Virus record (IMG/VR): IMGVR_UViG_3300043466_003819
Location: 1 to 20,955 of that record
Direction: 5' to 3' (one strand)
Source of the DNA: a virus
DNA: 20,955 bases
Both the position numbers and the translations under genes were made by a program. The notes under the pieces were generated by a model. That model saw only the letters and a list, made by a program, of their open reading frames with translations, did not search any database and had not been told where the DNA came from. Each line of letters begins with the position of its first letter. The stretch's first letter is position 1. Positions 1 through 4,701 of the stretch are shown here, in pieces.

Positions 1-174
1 CAATTACAAAATGGTATACCAACCCTATGGGCACTTGTAGATCCAGAGAATGTATTAGAGGATAGATTTATATCTACTGTTGGTACAGGATGGGAAGTAT
101 CGGATAATATGAAGTATATTTGTACATACATGGAAGGATACTTTGTATGGCATGTATTTGAAATGGTACTATAA
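1..174 (+). CDS. DUF7352-like phage protein, C-terminal part (5' cut by window edge)
   Basis: Frame 1 is open from the first base to TAA at 172-174, giving 57 residues with no start in the window, so this is the 3' part of a longer gene. The readable peptide includes a GIPTLWALVDPE segment, a GTGWEV turn and a C-terminal FVWHVFEMV. This layout (short sandwich-like protein, 'xxWALVDPxxxxExRxFxxxGTGxxI' then 'GxxVxHVFE') is what I recall of a very common phage/bacterial family of unknown function, DUF7352. No role is known. One base separates its stop from the next start at 176, so the two are probably translated from one message. The family match is from memory; the frame itself is clear. Confidence 0.75.
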   Translation, partial: QLQNGIPTLWALVDPENVLEDRFISTVGTGWEVSDNMKYICTYMEGYFVWHVFEMVL

Positions 175-175
175 T

Positions 176-418
176 ATGAAAATAGAAGACGTAGTATTGT
201 ACCACAAGAAGTATAGAGGTAATAAAGTAACCTTCAACTCTAGAAAAGGGGCAGGAAAGGTTATAGAAGGAATAGCCGTACAGGTGGTAAAGGAACAAGG
301 AGGACTAATAATACTCAGAGACTATGATAACTTCCCACATTGTATATCAATATTAACATTAGAAATCGCAGATCAAGAAGCAGGGCTTCTTTCAAGCTCT
401 GTCTTCGACGAGATATGA
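176..418 (+). CDS. Hypothetical protein, 80 aa
   Basis: I place the start at 176 (MKIEDVVLYHKKY), not at the longer in-frame ATG at 143, because 176 lies one base after the previous stop and avoids overlapping that gene. The product is a small mixed alpha/beta protein with a KVTFNSRKGAGKVIEGIAVQ core and no recognisable catalytic motif. It lies between two common phage small-protein families. Its stop TGA overlaps the next start as ATGA at 415-418. An oddity is that the last 14 or so codons (367-410) coincide with a copy of a 44-nt structured element that also occurs twice in non-coding DNA at 897-940 and 1026-1069. The C-terminus may therefore be element-derived. Function unknown. Confidence 0.75.
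   Translation: MKIEDVVLYHKKYRGNKVTFNSRKGAGKVIEGIAVQVVKEQGGLIILRDYDNFPHCISILTLEIADQEAGLLSSSVFDEI
367..410 (+). repeat. 44-nt structured element, copy 3 (inside a coding 3' end)
   Basis: This aligns without gaps to 897-940 and 1026-1069. It begins CGCAGA and ends TCTTCGACG like the others. The 8-bp helix GCAGGGCT/AGCTCTGT (380-387 with 395-402, 7-nt loop, two G-U pairs) matches ACAGAGTA/TACTCTGT in copy 2. Two of the base pairs are changed on both sides (T-A to C-G, A-T to T-A), so pairing is kept while sequence changes. The alternative hairpin AAGAAG/CTTCTT (375-380 with 386-391) also fits. Confidence 0.7.
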
Positions 419-636
419 AAACAATCATTCATGTTAACCAGCATATAATAAAAGCTAATAGAAAGAACGGAGATAATAAACCAGTACTTACTGTTAAGAC
501 TTATAAAGAGAATAGGTACGGTCATGAAGTTGAAATAAACGGACCAAGTAAAGTGGTGTATAGTCCAGATAAGCCATTAAGTTGCGGTGCACATGTTTGG
601 ATAGAGACCAATGGAGAGGTAATAGTAATAAGATAA
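415..636 (+). CDS. Conserved small phage protein, 73 aa
   Basis: The start at 415 overlaps the previous stop (ATGA), which favours it over an in-frame ATG at 340 that would run through the previous gene. The protein begins MKTIIHVNQHIIKANRK and contains a HEVEINGPSKVVYSPDKPL segment followed by a beta-rich CGAHVWIETNGEVIV tail. I recall this pattern from many phage and phage-like genomes, where it has no assigned function. There are no membrane segments. The frame stays open for 44 codons past its TAA (to TAG at 769-771), which may be chance. It closes the three-gene cluster; no terminator hairpin is obvious after it. Confidence 0.8.
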   Translation: MKTIIHVNQHIIKANRKNGDNKPVLTVKTYKENRYGHEVEINGPSKVVYSPDKPLSCGAHVWIETNGEVIVIR

Positions 637-785
637 GAAAGGAAGTACCATAGAGGTATAGGAGTAAATAATATAGAAGATAATATAATAGATACTCCAG
701 CAATCGTAAGAAAGAATAATAAGAAAGACATAGGCAATACTGTAGAGAATATAATAAAGAATATAGTATAGAAACCCATTCATAG

Positions 786-894
786 ACCCGTCTAAGAACC
801 CGGTCTATAACCCGTCTTGATACCCAATCCATACGGCGAAGCCCGAGTAGGCTTCTTAGTCTACGACCCGTTTCTCTACCCAATCGATACCCGT
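786..894. repeat. ACCCG repeat cluster A (12-nt period)
   Basis: ACCCG or ACCCA motifs start at 786, 798, 810, 822, 866, 878 and 889, so the spacing inside each run is 12, 12, 12 and 12, 11. A related GCCCG occurs at 841. The same motif and spacing recur in cluster B at 1261-1440. Intervening bases vary, so the motif rather than the whole unit is conserved. Confidence 0.7.
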
Positions 895-896
895 AT

Positions 897-940
897 CGTA
901 GATTGAGAAACAGAGTATCTCACCTACTCTATCTTCGACT
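897..940 (+). repeat. 44-nt structured element, copy 1
   Basis: Reads CGTAGA at its start and CTTCGACT at its end. ACAGAGTA (910-917) can pair with TACTCTAT (925-932) with one mismatch, and TTGAGA (903-908) can pair with TCTCAC (918-923) with one mismatch. The two helices interleave, so they form either an H-type pseudoknot or two exclusive hairpins. Its first bases also form part of an inverted repeat TCTACGA (860-866) / TCGTAGA (896-902). Confidence 0.7.
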
Positions 941-1025
941 TATACATACGTATCACATAGGGAAGATAACTGGAGAGACATAGAGAGAACTACTGAGAAA
1001 CATAGTAAAAGGTAAGGGACTTTAT

Positions 1026-1069
1026 CGTAGATTGAGAAACAGAGTATCTCAATTACTCTGTCTTCGACG
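1026..1069 (+). repeat. 44-nt structured element, copy 2 (perfect helices)
   Basis: This is the best-paired copy. TTGAGA (1032-1037) pairs perfectly with TCTCAA (1047-1052). ACAGAGTA (1039-1046) pairs perfectly with TACTCTGT (1054-1061). Flanks CGTAGA (1026-1031) and TCGACG (1064-1069) can close the structure with one A-G mismatch. Connecting loops are only 1 nt if both helices are full length, so a pseudoknot would need a few pairs open; otherwise the helices are alternatives. Confidence 0.75.
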
Positions 1070-1260
1070 GTTAAACATAAAGAGTAGAAAAAAGAAGGGA
1101 AGAGTATAAAGACATATAGTACTAGGTATGAAAAGGTACTATATAGTATATACGATGTGTAAAATGATAGGAAAGGGATAGTAAAATAAGAATAGGAAAA
1201 ATGTGGCGGGTGTGTCTCCCTAATAGTTTTTTCCTATAATAAGGAAAACCTATAGTAGAT

Positions 1261-1440
1261 ACCCGTTCTATAGACCCGTTTTATATACAAAGACCCGTCT
1301 AGTAACTCGATTCGATACCCAATTGAGACCCGTTCTGTAACCCGGGCTAGTTACCCGTTTTGTTACCCGACTTGGCACCCAATTGAGACCCGTTTTGTAA
1401 CCCGACCTCTTACCCGTTTTGTTACCCGATTGAGACCCGT
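1261..1440. repeat. ACCCG repeat cluster B (15 motifs, about 12-nt period)
   Basis: Motif starts are 1261, 1274, 1293, 1305 (ACTCG variant), 1317, 1328, 1340, 1353, 1365, 1377, 1388, 1400, 1412, 1424 and 1435. Spacing is 11-13 nt except for one 19-nt gap. A higher-order unit of about 60 nt (five motifs) is visible: 1317-1376 and 1377-1435 share order and most spacer sequence, including ACCCAATTGAGACCCGTT at both starts. The drift of 11 to 13 nt excludes a constant reading frame. Confidence 0.8.
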
Positions 1441-1493
1441 TTTAGTCCCCTGGTTACTTCCCCCTTCGGGGGTAAAAAAGTTGTTAAAAAAGT

Positions 1494-1523
1494 TGCCTAT
1501 ATGGCCTATGGTTCTTATCTTTA
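1494..1523 (+). promoter_or_regulatory. Bacteroidota-type promoter for 1548-1890
   Basis: TTG at 1494-1496, a 19-nt spacer, then TATCTTTA at 1516-1523. The following leader (GGTATAATCAAAAAAGATAT) is a variant of the GGTATCAATAATTAAAAC leader used by most later promoters in the window. Confidence 0.8.
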
Positions 1524-1547
1524 GGTATAATCAAAAAAGATATAGAT

Positions 1548-1727
1548 ATGTTTTCAAATAGAGTTAAGGGTAATTTAACTGTCTGGGGAGTATTGCTTAC
1601 TGTGTTATTCTTTCCTATTATAGTTCTTGGGCTAATCTTCGATATAAAAGATAGAGGATGGTTTTGGGGAATTGTACAAGTAATTATTACACTATGTATA
1701 TTAAACCTAGTATTTAACTTCTATTAA
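1548..1727 (+). CDS. Small two-helix membrane protein, 59 aa
   Basis: ATG at 1548 lies 24 nt after a clear promoter -7 element. The product begins MFSNRVKGNLTVW and has two hydrophobic segments, about residues 12-31 (WGVLLTVLFFPIIVLGLIF) and 39-57 (FWGIVQVIITLCILNLVF), joined by a short charged loop DIKDRG. This predicts a hairpin inner-membrane protein. No family is recognised; small phage membrane proteins of this form include holin-like and exclusion proteins, but nothing here supports either role. It is probably co-transcribed with the basic protein at 1741. Confidence 0.75.
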   Translation: MFSNRVKGNLTVWGVLLTVLFFPIIVLGLIFDIKDRGWFWGIVQVIITLCILNLVFNFY

Positions 1728-1740
1728 CCCTCTACAGGAT

Positions 1741-1890
1741 ATGAAAACAATTCAAGTTACTCTCCAGGAGAGATGGGCAGCTTCCAAGCACCAGGTTCAC
1801 AAGTCGAAAAAATCCTACACCAGGAAAGACAAGCATAAGAAAAAGGGCTCCAATCAAGGCCCTTCCTTTTTATCTAAAGCTTTCCTTTAA
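1741..1890 (+). CDS. Small very basic protein, 49 aa
   Basis: ATG at 1741 starts MKTIQVTLQERWAASKHQVH and continues into a Lys/Arg/His-rich segment (KSKKSYTRKDKHKKKG). It lies 13 nt after the previous stop and shares its promoter at 1494. The charge suggests nucleic-acid or ribosome binding, but this is inference. The last 15 or so codons are unusual because they contain a terminator-type hairpin (1843-1864) and the stop codon lies inside the first unit of a hairpin repeat array. The functional coding end may therefore have been nearer residue 36, with the tail being read-through of RNA-level signals. Confidence 0.6.
   Translation: MKTIQVTLQERWAASKHQVHKSKKSYTRKDKHKKKGSNQGPSFLSKAFL
1843..1871. 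terminator. Bidirectional intrinsic terminator
   Basis: AAGGGC (1843-1848) pairs with GCCCTT (1859-1864). Plus-strand transcripts then meet TCCTTTTTA; minus-strand transcripts meet the complement of AAGAAAAA (1836-1843), a U run. It can end both the 1548-1890 operon and the opposing minus-strand RNA. Confidence 0.75.
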
Positions 1891-1956
1891 GTATAATATT
1901 TAGTTAAAGCTTTCCTTTAAGTTAAAGTAACAGTTTAAGTTAAAGCATCACTTTAA
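1874..1956 (-). repeat. Tandem TTAAAG-N5-CTTTAA inverted repeats
   Basis: Four units begin at 1874 (CTAAAG variant left arm at 1874-1879), 1904, 1922 and 1940; the last three are exactly 18 nt apart. Each has arms TTAAAG and CTTTAA around 5 nt; the third has one mismatch (GTTTAA). As DNA they could be operators or iterons. As minus-strand RNA they form a string of hairpins. Confidence 0.75.
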
Positions 1957-2072
1957 GTAGTTATAAAACAGTAGTAGGTATTACTAACTACCAGGCAAGG
2001 CCTACCCTCCAGTCTACTCTTCCGACTCTCTTTCAAAGCCAGGCCCCTTATAATATTCCTTTCTAATGTACC

Positions 2073-2103
2073 TAAAGATACGAACTATATCTTTGTTAGG
2101 CAA
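2073..2103 (-). promoter_or_regulatory. Minus-strand promoter
   Basis: On the complement, TTG (2103-2101), exactly 20 nt, then TATCTTTA (2080-2073) followed by GGTACATTAG. The TTG is preceded by a run of A and G (AAAAAAGTTGCC) as in the plus-strand promoters. It diverges from the promoter at 2157. Confidence 0.8.
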
Positions 2104-2156
2104 CTTTTTTAGTAACTTTTTTTTAATTTATAATGAGTATAAATAACGTATAGAAG

Positions 2157-2187
2157 TTGGATCATATTAGATAAGTCCGTATATTTA
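2157..2187 (+). promoter_or_regulatory. Bacteroidota-type promoter for 2216-2590
   Basis: TTG 2157-2159, 20-nt spacer, TATATTTA 2180-2187, then the leader GGTATCAATAATTAAAAC. The -7 element differs from the usual TATCTTTA by one base. Confidence 0.8.
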
Positions 2188-2215
2188 GGTATCAATAATT
2201 AAAACGACATATATC

Positions 2216-2590
2216 ATGGTAAACAACATTAAAGGATTACAGCTTGTAAATTTCATTGGAGAAAGAAAAGGTATCTTCCAGGCCATAGTAAAGGTACCGG
2301 CAGGTTTTATGGTAGCATCTGAGATAGGTTCTGAATTACCTAGCCTTAATAGATGGAAGAAAGGAGCTCTTCAATCTATCCAGTTTAAAGCTCAGGGGGT
2401 AAATCACTGGGTAACAGTATTTGCTAAGAAAGGTACAAATATAATCTTATTAGATGAGAAGATAGCTGAGACGGTAGAGGTAGGTACAATCAATCAATTG
2501 TTCTATAACACCAATCTAATGGATCAGAATCAATATCAAGCAGTAAAGGCCAAGACATGGGCTGATAAGGCATTCTTATTAAACGAATAA
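2216..2590 (+). CDS. Hypothetical protein, 124 aa
   Basis: The start lies 28 nt after the promoter -7 element and just after the A-rich leader. The product begins MVNNIKGLQLVNFIGERKG and looks soluble, with alternating hydrophobic beta-type segments in the first 90 residues and a helical, Gln/Asn-rich C-terminus (NQLFYNTNLMDQNQYQAVKAKTW, split here as seen). There is no signal peptide, membrane helix or recognised motif. It has its own promoter, and a strong terminator hairpin follows at 2613-2635, so it appears to be monocistronic. It belongs to the block of small, probably early, phage genes. Function unknown. Confidence 0.8.
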   Translation: MVNNIKGLQLVNFIGERKGIFQAIVKVPAGFMVASEIGSELPSLNRWKKGALQSIQFKAQGVNHWVTVFAKKGTNIILLDEKIAETVEVGTINQLFYNTNLMDQNQYQAVKAKTWADKAFLLNE

Positions 2591-2612
2591 TTTTTGAAAA
2601 ATAAATAGGTAA

Positions 2613-2638
2613 AAGGGTTGGTTATTCCAATCCTTTTT
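2613..2638 (+). terminator. Terminator overlapping the next promoter
   Basis: AAGGGTTGG (2613-2621) pairs with CCAATCCTT (2627-2635) around a TTATT loop, followed by TTT to 2638. The -33 TTG of the next promoter (2618-2620) is inside the left arm, so termination and initiation signals share bases. Confidence 0.8.
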
Positions 2639-2648
2639 CTTATCTTTA
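2618..2648 (+). promoter_or_regulatory. Bacteroidota-type promoter for 2677-2868
   Basis: TTG 2618-2620, 20-nt spacer, TATCTTTA 2641-2648, leader GGTATCAATAATTAAAAC. The spacer is the right half of a terminator hairpin. Confidence 0.8.
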
Positions 2649-2676
2649 GGTATCAATAATTAAAACATATAAAAAA

Positions 2677-2868
2677 ATGAAAAACAGGAAGCAGGTTATG
2701 AAACATTTAGTAGGTAAGAAAGTTAGTGCCGTAGCAGATTGTGGTACATATAAAGGAAAATGCGTAGAAGGTATTTTATCTTTTTATGAAATAACAGGAC
2801 AGTATTTAGTAAAGACAGATACTCATACAGTATCAGTGAAGGAAGAAACAATTGAACTATTAAACTAA
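2677..2868 (+). CDS. Hypothetical protein, 63 aa
   Basis: The start follows the standard promoter and leader cassette. The protein begins MKNRKQVMKHLVGKKVSAV and then reads as short beta strands with glycines (CGTYKGKCVEGILSFYEI). That resembles a small SH3-like or KOW-like barrel, but no motif is strong enough to name it. Two cysteines (in ADCGTYKGKC) are too few for a zinc site alone. There are no membrane segments. The neighbours are similar small monocistronic genes; function unknown. Confidence 0.75.
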   Translation: MKNRKQVMKHLVGKKVSAVADCGTYKGKCVEGILSFYEITGQYLVKTDTHTVSVKEETIELLN

Positions 2869-2894
2869 GTGTTATGAAAAAAGTTTAAAAAAAG

Positions 2895-2925
2895 TTGGTT
2901 CGTATTATTTTATTTACTATCTTTA
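2895..2925 (+). promoter_or_regulatory. Bacteroidota-type promoter for 2953-3168
   Basis: TTG 2895-2897, 20-nt spacer, TATCTTTA 2918-2925, then the leader GGTATCAATAATTAAAAC. Confidence 0.85.
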
Positions 2926-2952
2926 GGTATCAATAATTAAAACATATATATC

Positions 2953-3168
2953 ATGACAAAAGAATTAAAAAACAAGATTATTACCTCAATGAACACTATG
3001 TTAAGAAATACTGAGGTAAGAGACTTAGTTAAACCTAAGAACAATAAGGATTGTTCAAGAATGACTTTTGGATATAATACAAATGACTATACCTTATTCT
3101 TTTCAAATGGAGAAGTGTTTGTAAATACAGACTCAGGGTTATTTGTAGCAGAGGTAATTAATTTATAA
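2953..3168 (+). CDS. Hypothetical protein, 71 aa
   Basis: Starts MTKELKNKIITSMNTMLRN after the leader. An N-terminal helix (about residues 1-22) is followed by a basic turn (VKPKNNKDCSR) and a beta-rich half that ends FFSNGEVFVNTDSGLFVAEV. This could be a small alpha plus beta fold. No motif or family is recognised. It is followed within 10 nt by the next -33 element, leaving almost no intergenic DNA, which is typical of this block. Confidence 0.75.
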   Translation: MTKELKNKIITSMNTMLRNTEVRDLVKPKNNKDCSRMTFGYNTNDYTLFFSNGEVFVNTDSGLFVAEVINL

Positions 3169-3174
3169 AAAAAG

Positions 3175-3205
3175 TTGCCTCTTCGGAGGCAATTCACTAT
3201 CTTTA
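3175..3205 (+). promoter_or_regulatory. Promoter with hairpin in spacer, for 3242-4634
   Basis: TTG 3175-3177, 20-nt spacer, TATCTTTA 3198-3205. TTGCCTC (3175-3181), loop TTCG, GAGGCAA (3186-3192) makes a 7-bp UUCG hairpin filling most of the spacer, probably the terminator of the previous gene. This cassette leads into three closely spaced genes. Confidence 0.8.
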
Positions 3206-3222
3206 GGTATCAATAATTAAAA

Positions 3223-3241
3223 CAATTTAAATCAGAATAAG
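3223..3241 (+). repeat. Duplicated translation leader, copy 1
   Basis: CAATTTAAATCAGAATAAG directly before ATGAA at 3242; the same 19 nt recur at 3490-3508 before the next start. Confidence 0.85.
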
Positions 3242-3484
3242 ATGAAAGATAAAATTTTTAAATACCTATTTCTAAAACAAGAAAACCAATATAAAGATGA
3301 TTTTGGTAATTTGTGGCATAAGTATAGAATCAATCCATACAATCCGTTAAGTTATTTTGTAATAATATTTGGATTAATCCTTGCTTTGATTCTATTTGGT
3401 GCATTAGGTATGTGGAGGGAAGTTGATATAAGAAATCCATTCAAATGGAACAGATACCAAATTAGTAATAACTTTTACTTTTAA
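3242..3484 (+). CDS. Small single-pass membrane protein, 80 aa
   Basis: The product begins MKDKIFKYLFLKQENQYKDD, then has one long hydrophobic segment at about residues 38-57 (YFVIIFGLILALILFGALGM), with an aromatic basic C-terminal tail. This predicts one membrane helix with the charged N-terminal half inside the cell. It is first in a likely three-gene operon with the 257-aa protein and the RlpA-like protein. The start is preceded by a 19-nt sequence, CAATTTAAATCAGAATAAG, that is repeated exactly before the next gene. Function unknown. Confidence 0.75.
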   Translation: MKDKIFKYLFLKQENQYKDDFGNLWHKYRINPYNPLSYFVIIFGLILALILFGALGMWREVDIRNPFKWNRYQISNNFYF

Positions 3485-3489
3485 CTGAG

Positions 3490-3508
3490 CAATTTAAATC
3501 AGAATAAG
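3490..3508 (+). repeat. Duplicated translation leader, copy 2
   Basis: Exact 19-nt copy of 3223-3241, directly before the start at 3509. No -33/-7 pair accompanies this copy, so it is likely a translation-initiation region rather than a promoter. Confidence 0.85.
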
Positions 3509-4282
3509 ATGAAAAACATACACGTACTACCAACAGACAAACCAAGTAGGTTAAGATACAATTTATCAAATGTACTTGTTTTAACAAAAGAATCTTATAG
3601 AGATTATGGTAAACAAGTTAATCAAAACATCTACATCACTTCTGATGAAGAAATTAAAGAAGGAGATTGGGTTATCGAACATAGTTTGAATTGGGTATTT
3701 AAAATACATAAACATGGTTTACCTAATTATACTCCAAATAAAAAGAAAATCATTCTAACAGACAATAAAGACTTAATAAAAGATGGTGTACAAGCTATTG
3801 ATGATGATTTTTTAGAATGGTTTGTTAAGAATCCAAGTTGTGAGGAAGTTGAGGTTGAGAGAGAGAAATCTATTGGTTATGCTGGAGATAGACAGAGAAC
3901 TTTTTATGGTGGTTACAAAATAATCATTCCAAAAGAAGAACCTAAACAAGTAGGGATTGACTGGTCAGGGTTTCCAATATCAACACAAGAAAAAGTTGGT
4001 TATGTAGAACCTAAACAAGAAACACTTGAAGAAACTAAATTAAATGAAAAAGAGTTCTATAAGTATATGGCAAAGCAAGATTCTTGGAAAAGTACTGGCT
4101 TAATTATTCAAGAGTTTATACAATTAAAACTTAAAGAACAAGATAAGAATAAATATAGTGAAGCAGATAAAATTATGAAGTTCTTAGATACAGAAGTAAA
4201 GTTAGGGCTTTCAGATATAAAAACTATTGAAAGGATAAAATGGTATTTTGAAACATACTTTGAACAATTTAAAAACAAATAA
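3509..4282 (+). CDS. Conserved Bacteroidota-phage protein (MKNIHVLPTDKPSRL family), 257 aa
   Basis: The N-terminus MKNIHVLPTDKPSRLRYNLS and the segments EEIKEGDWVIE, KKIILTDNKDLIKDGVQAID and DDDFLEWFVKNPSCEEVEVE are the hallmark pattern of a protein family I recall as very common in Bacteroidota phages and marine viral contigs, of unknown function. Family members share this first 150 residues and end in variable, linker-like tails with EEPKQE repeats, as here (EEPKQVGIDW and EPKQETLEE). The C-terminal third is helical and charged. It is cytoplasmic, with no catalytic motif. It lies between the membrane protein at 3242 and the RlpA-like gene, whose start is 1 nt past this stop. Family recognition is from memory. 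Confidence 0.85.
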   Translation: MKNIHVLPTDKPSRLRYNLSNVLVLTKESYRDYGKQVNQNIYITSDEEIKEGDWVIEHSLNWVFKIHKHGLPNYTPNKKKIILTDNKDLIKDGVQAIDDDFLEWFVKNPSCEEVEVEREKSIGYAGDRQRTFYGGYKIIIPKEEPKQVGIDWSGFPISTQEKVGYVEPKQETLEETKLNEKEFYKYMAKQDSWKSTGLIIQEFIQLKLKEQDKNKYSEADKIMKFLDTEVKLGLSDIKTIERIKWYFETYFEQFKNK

Positions 4283-4283
4283 G

Positions 4284-4634
4284 ATGAAAGTACTTTTTAT
4301 ATACTTCTTAATCTCTACAGTACCTCTATCCACTTACCTAGACGGTGTTACTAAAGCTTCTTATTATCATGATAAATTTAATGGTAGAAAAACAGCTAGT
4401 GGAGAGGTATTTGATAATACAAAACTAACAGCAGCTCATAAGTCTTTAAAGTTTGGAACCATAGTAGAGGTTACTAATATTAAAAATAGTAAGTCAGTTG
4501 AGGTAAGGATTATTGATAGGGGGCCCTTTGTTAGGGGTAGGGAAATAGATTTATCAAAAAAAGCATTTAATCAAATAGGTTGTATTAAATCAGGTATCTT
4601 AGAGGTTTCTTATACAGTTATTAAAAAAAGTTAA
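4284..4634 (+). CDS. RlpA-like double-psi beta-barrel protein (lytic transglycosylase-like)
   Basis: I start at 4284, 1 nt after the previous stop, instead of the in-frame ATG at 4248. This gives MKVLFIYFLISTVPLS, a plausible signal peptide or membrane anchor. The mature part carries RlpA-family motifs: ASYYHDKFNGRKTASGE, LTAAHKSLKFGT and VRIIDRGPFVRGREIDLS. Glu41, His52 and Asp78 occupy the positions of the E, H and D used by RlpA lytic transglycosylases on peptidoglycan (family knowledge). At 116 aa it is essentially the bare barrel, without the SPOR domain of cellular RlpA. It probably acts on host peptidoglycan or on septal glycan during lysis or host takeover; which of these is inference. 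A phage-encoded copy could also just bind glycan. Confidence 0.85.
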   Translation: MKVLFIYFLISTVPLSTYLDGVTKASYYHDKFNGRKTASGEVFDNTKLTAAHKSLKFGTIVEVTNIKNSKSVEVRIIDRGPFVRGREIDLSKKAFNQIGCIKSGILEVSYTVIKKS

Positions 4635-4642
4635 AGAAAAAG

Positions 4643-4673
4643 TTGCTCAATTGAATTAATGTTCTTATCTTTA
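4643..4673 (+). promoter_or_regulatory. Bacteroidota-type promoter for 4702-4995
   Basis: TTG 4643-4645, 20-nt spacer, TATCTTTA 4666-4673, then GGTATCAATAATTAAAAC. Confidence 0.85.
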
Positions 4674-4701
4674 GGTATCAATAATTAAAACATATAACAT
4701 C

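Larger units (their letters stand above)
772..1480. other. Gene-free repeat and RNA-structure region
   Basis: No ORF with a credible start was found on either strand over about 700 bp. The stretch holds two clusters of ACCCG/ACCCA motifs at about 12-nt period, two copies of the 44-nt element and several hairpins: GAAGCC/GGCTTC at 838-855, ATATAGTAC/GTACTATAT at 1114-1144, TTTTCCT/AGGAAAA at 1229-1248 and CCCCC-TTCG-GGGG near 1461-1474. The last hairpin is followed by A, not T, on the plus strand, so it is a poor plus-strand terminator. A replication origin, a partition or packaging site, or a non-coding RNA locus are all possible; nothing in the sequence decides between them. Confidence 0.6.
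1838..2066 (-). ncRNA. Candidate minus-strand small RNA with tandem hairpins
   Basis: A minus-strand promoter at 2073-2103 predicts a start near 2066. Leftward there is no ORF of note, but the transcript reaches a bidirectional terminator at 1843-1864, giving about 230 nt. Its 5' half has short hairpins such as AGTC/GACT and AGGC-CTT-GCCT. Its 3' half is a run of four 6-bp hairpins at 1956-1874. Promoter, structure and terminator on the same strand are what a regulatory RNA would show. Antisense control of the basic-protein gene, whose 3' end it overlaps, is possible. No known RNA family is recognised. Confidence 0.55.

Noticed and set aside
838-870. Possible fourth, inverted copy of the 44-nt element on the minus strand (CGTAGACTAAGAAGCC)
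   Set aside because: Only the first 13 or so bases resemble the element; the covarying helix is absent. It is better explained as a local hairpin GAAGCC/GGCTTC.
494-883. Minus-strand ORFs over the left region (129, 85 and 68 aa)
   Set aside because: They are antisense to a well-supported plus-strand gene and to repeats, are Tyr/Leu-rich low-complexity translations of AT-rich DNA, and have no minus-strand promoter or leader.
897-1069. Copies 1 and 2 of the 44-nt element read as a peptide similar to the end of the protein at 176-418 (I-V-D-stop-E-T-E-Y-L...)
   Set aside because: An in-frame TGA, upstream stops and no start codon argue against coding. Differences between copies fall in compensating stem positions, so shared RNA or DNA structure is the simpler explanation.
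1458-1480. CCCCC-TTCG-GGGG hairpin as a plus-strand terminator
   Set aside because: It is followed by A-runs, not T, on the plus strand, and on the minus strand the T-run precedes the hairpin.
772-1480. CRISPR array in the repeat region
   Set aside because: The repeated unit is only about 5-6 nt with 6-7 nt spacers; there are no 24-40 nt direct repeats and no cas genes.
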